64,000 nt of DNA from contig NZ_CP162495.1 of NCBI RefSeq assembly GCF_040939125.1, positions 2,108,001 to 2,172,000 of the forward strand. Reading direction: 5' to 3'. The position numbers and the translations under genes were made by a program. Positions 63,798 to 64,000 of the stretch are shown here, one piece after another. Each line of letters starts with the position of its first letter. Position 1 is the first letter of the stretch. This stretch comes from Clostridium sp. BJN0013 (GTDB taxonomy: Bacteria; Bacillota; Clostridia; Clostridiales; Clostridiaceae). Below the pieces are notes generated by a model. That model searched no databases. It had not been told where the DNA came from and worked only from the letters and a program-made list of their open reading frames with translations.

Positions 63798-64000
63798 CTA
63801 CCTCTCTTCAATTATAGATACAAATTTTTCAGCTATTGACTTGTGCTCACTAAACCCTACTAAGTCATTGAATATTCTTTCCAGAGATTTTTCCTCAGAT
63901 TTATTTTTTAAATCCTCAAAAGTACCATCAGTTATAATTTCACCATTATTAAGAAGTACTATCCTGTTGCTTATCTTCTCTACTACATCCATTATATGAG
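63798..64000 (-). CDS. ABC transporter ATP-binding protein, C-terminal part (cut by window edge)
   Basis: The last ~67 codons of the ATPase are inside the window: HIMDVVEKISNRIVLLNNGEIITDGTFEDLKNKSEEKSLERIFNDLVG. The leading His with MDVVEKI is the H-loop, and the 'i.ltnGeii.dGt..el' strand follows as in CcmA-type exporters. The Walker motifs lie outside. Co-transcribed with the permease 5 bases downstream. Confidence 0.85.
   Translation of the reverse strand, partial: HIMDVVEKISNRIVLLNNGEIITDGTFEDLKNKSEEKSLERIFNDLVGFSEHKSIAEKFVSIIEER

Noticed and set aside
1-64000. CRISPR arrays, tRNA or rRNA genes
   Set aside because: No regularly spaced direct repeats of CRISPR type, and no cloverleaf or rRNA signature was seen on either strand by eye.

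Overview
The window is AT-rich DNA with strong AGGAGG-type ribosome binding sites, sporulation and germination genes, a SigI/RsgI pair, DUF1657 and YetF proteins and many degraded insertion sequences. This points to a spore-forming Clostridium or a close relative; the species cannot be named from the sequence alone.

Layout. 0-5 kb: the start of a CorA-like transporter, a polysaccharide deacetylase, a membrane protein and a DUF169 protein, then a sigI-rsgI operon facing a secreted DUF5667 protein across two head-to-head SigI-type promoters. 6-11 kb: a transposase scrap, a Csp-type copper-storage protein, a two-domain multicopper oxidase, and a spore group (two YetF/DUF421 proteins, a CotF-like coat protein and DUF1657 behind a sigma-G-like promoter). 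11-43 kb is accessory and decaying. GerAC, PhzF, a beta-lactamase-fold hydrolase, an FN3/GH18 glycosidase, a GNAT enzyme, a maltose O-acetyltransferase, two secreted proteins and several transposases each carry a stop, frameshift or deletion. Intact genes among them are LysR, LemA/TPM, PadR with an alpha-barrel protein, an IS91-type element with a tyrosine recombinase, EamA, MerR with an EFR1 flavodoxin-ferredoxin, MocR, two alpha/beta hydrolases, a DUF6143-like protein and a GNAT enzyme. Two families of dispersed structured intergenic repeats run through the window.

43-64 kb, all on the minus strand, holds an intact natural-product cluster: an Sfp-type PPTase, a type II thioesterase, an NRPS (ACP-C-PCP-A-C-SDR), an MFS exporter and a PKS (FAAL-ACP-KS-AT-KR-ACP-KS-vestigial AT). 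The FAAL should activate a fatty acid. The first PKS module extends and reduces it. The second KS has no ACP of its own, so the ACP at the NRPS N-terminus probably completes that module. The NRPS would then add one amino acid, serine by a by-eye reading of the A-domain pocket. A terminal C domain and a fused short-chain dehydrogenase, instead of a thioesterase, would finish the product. The expected product is a polyketide-extended lipo-amino acid. PPTase and thioesterase sit behind a good sigma-A promoter preceded by two direct 17-bp repeats 41 bp apart. An ABC exporter lies upstream, and a heme/FMN electron-transfer pair lies downstream.
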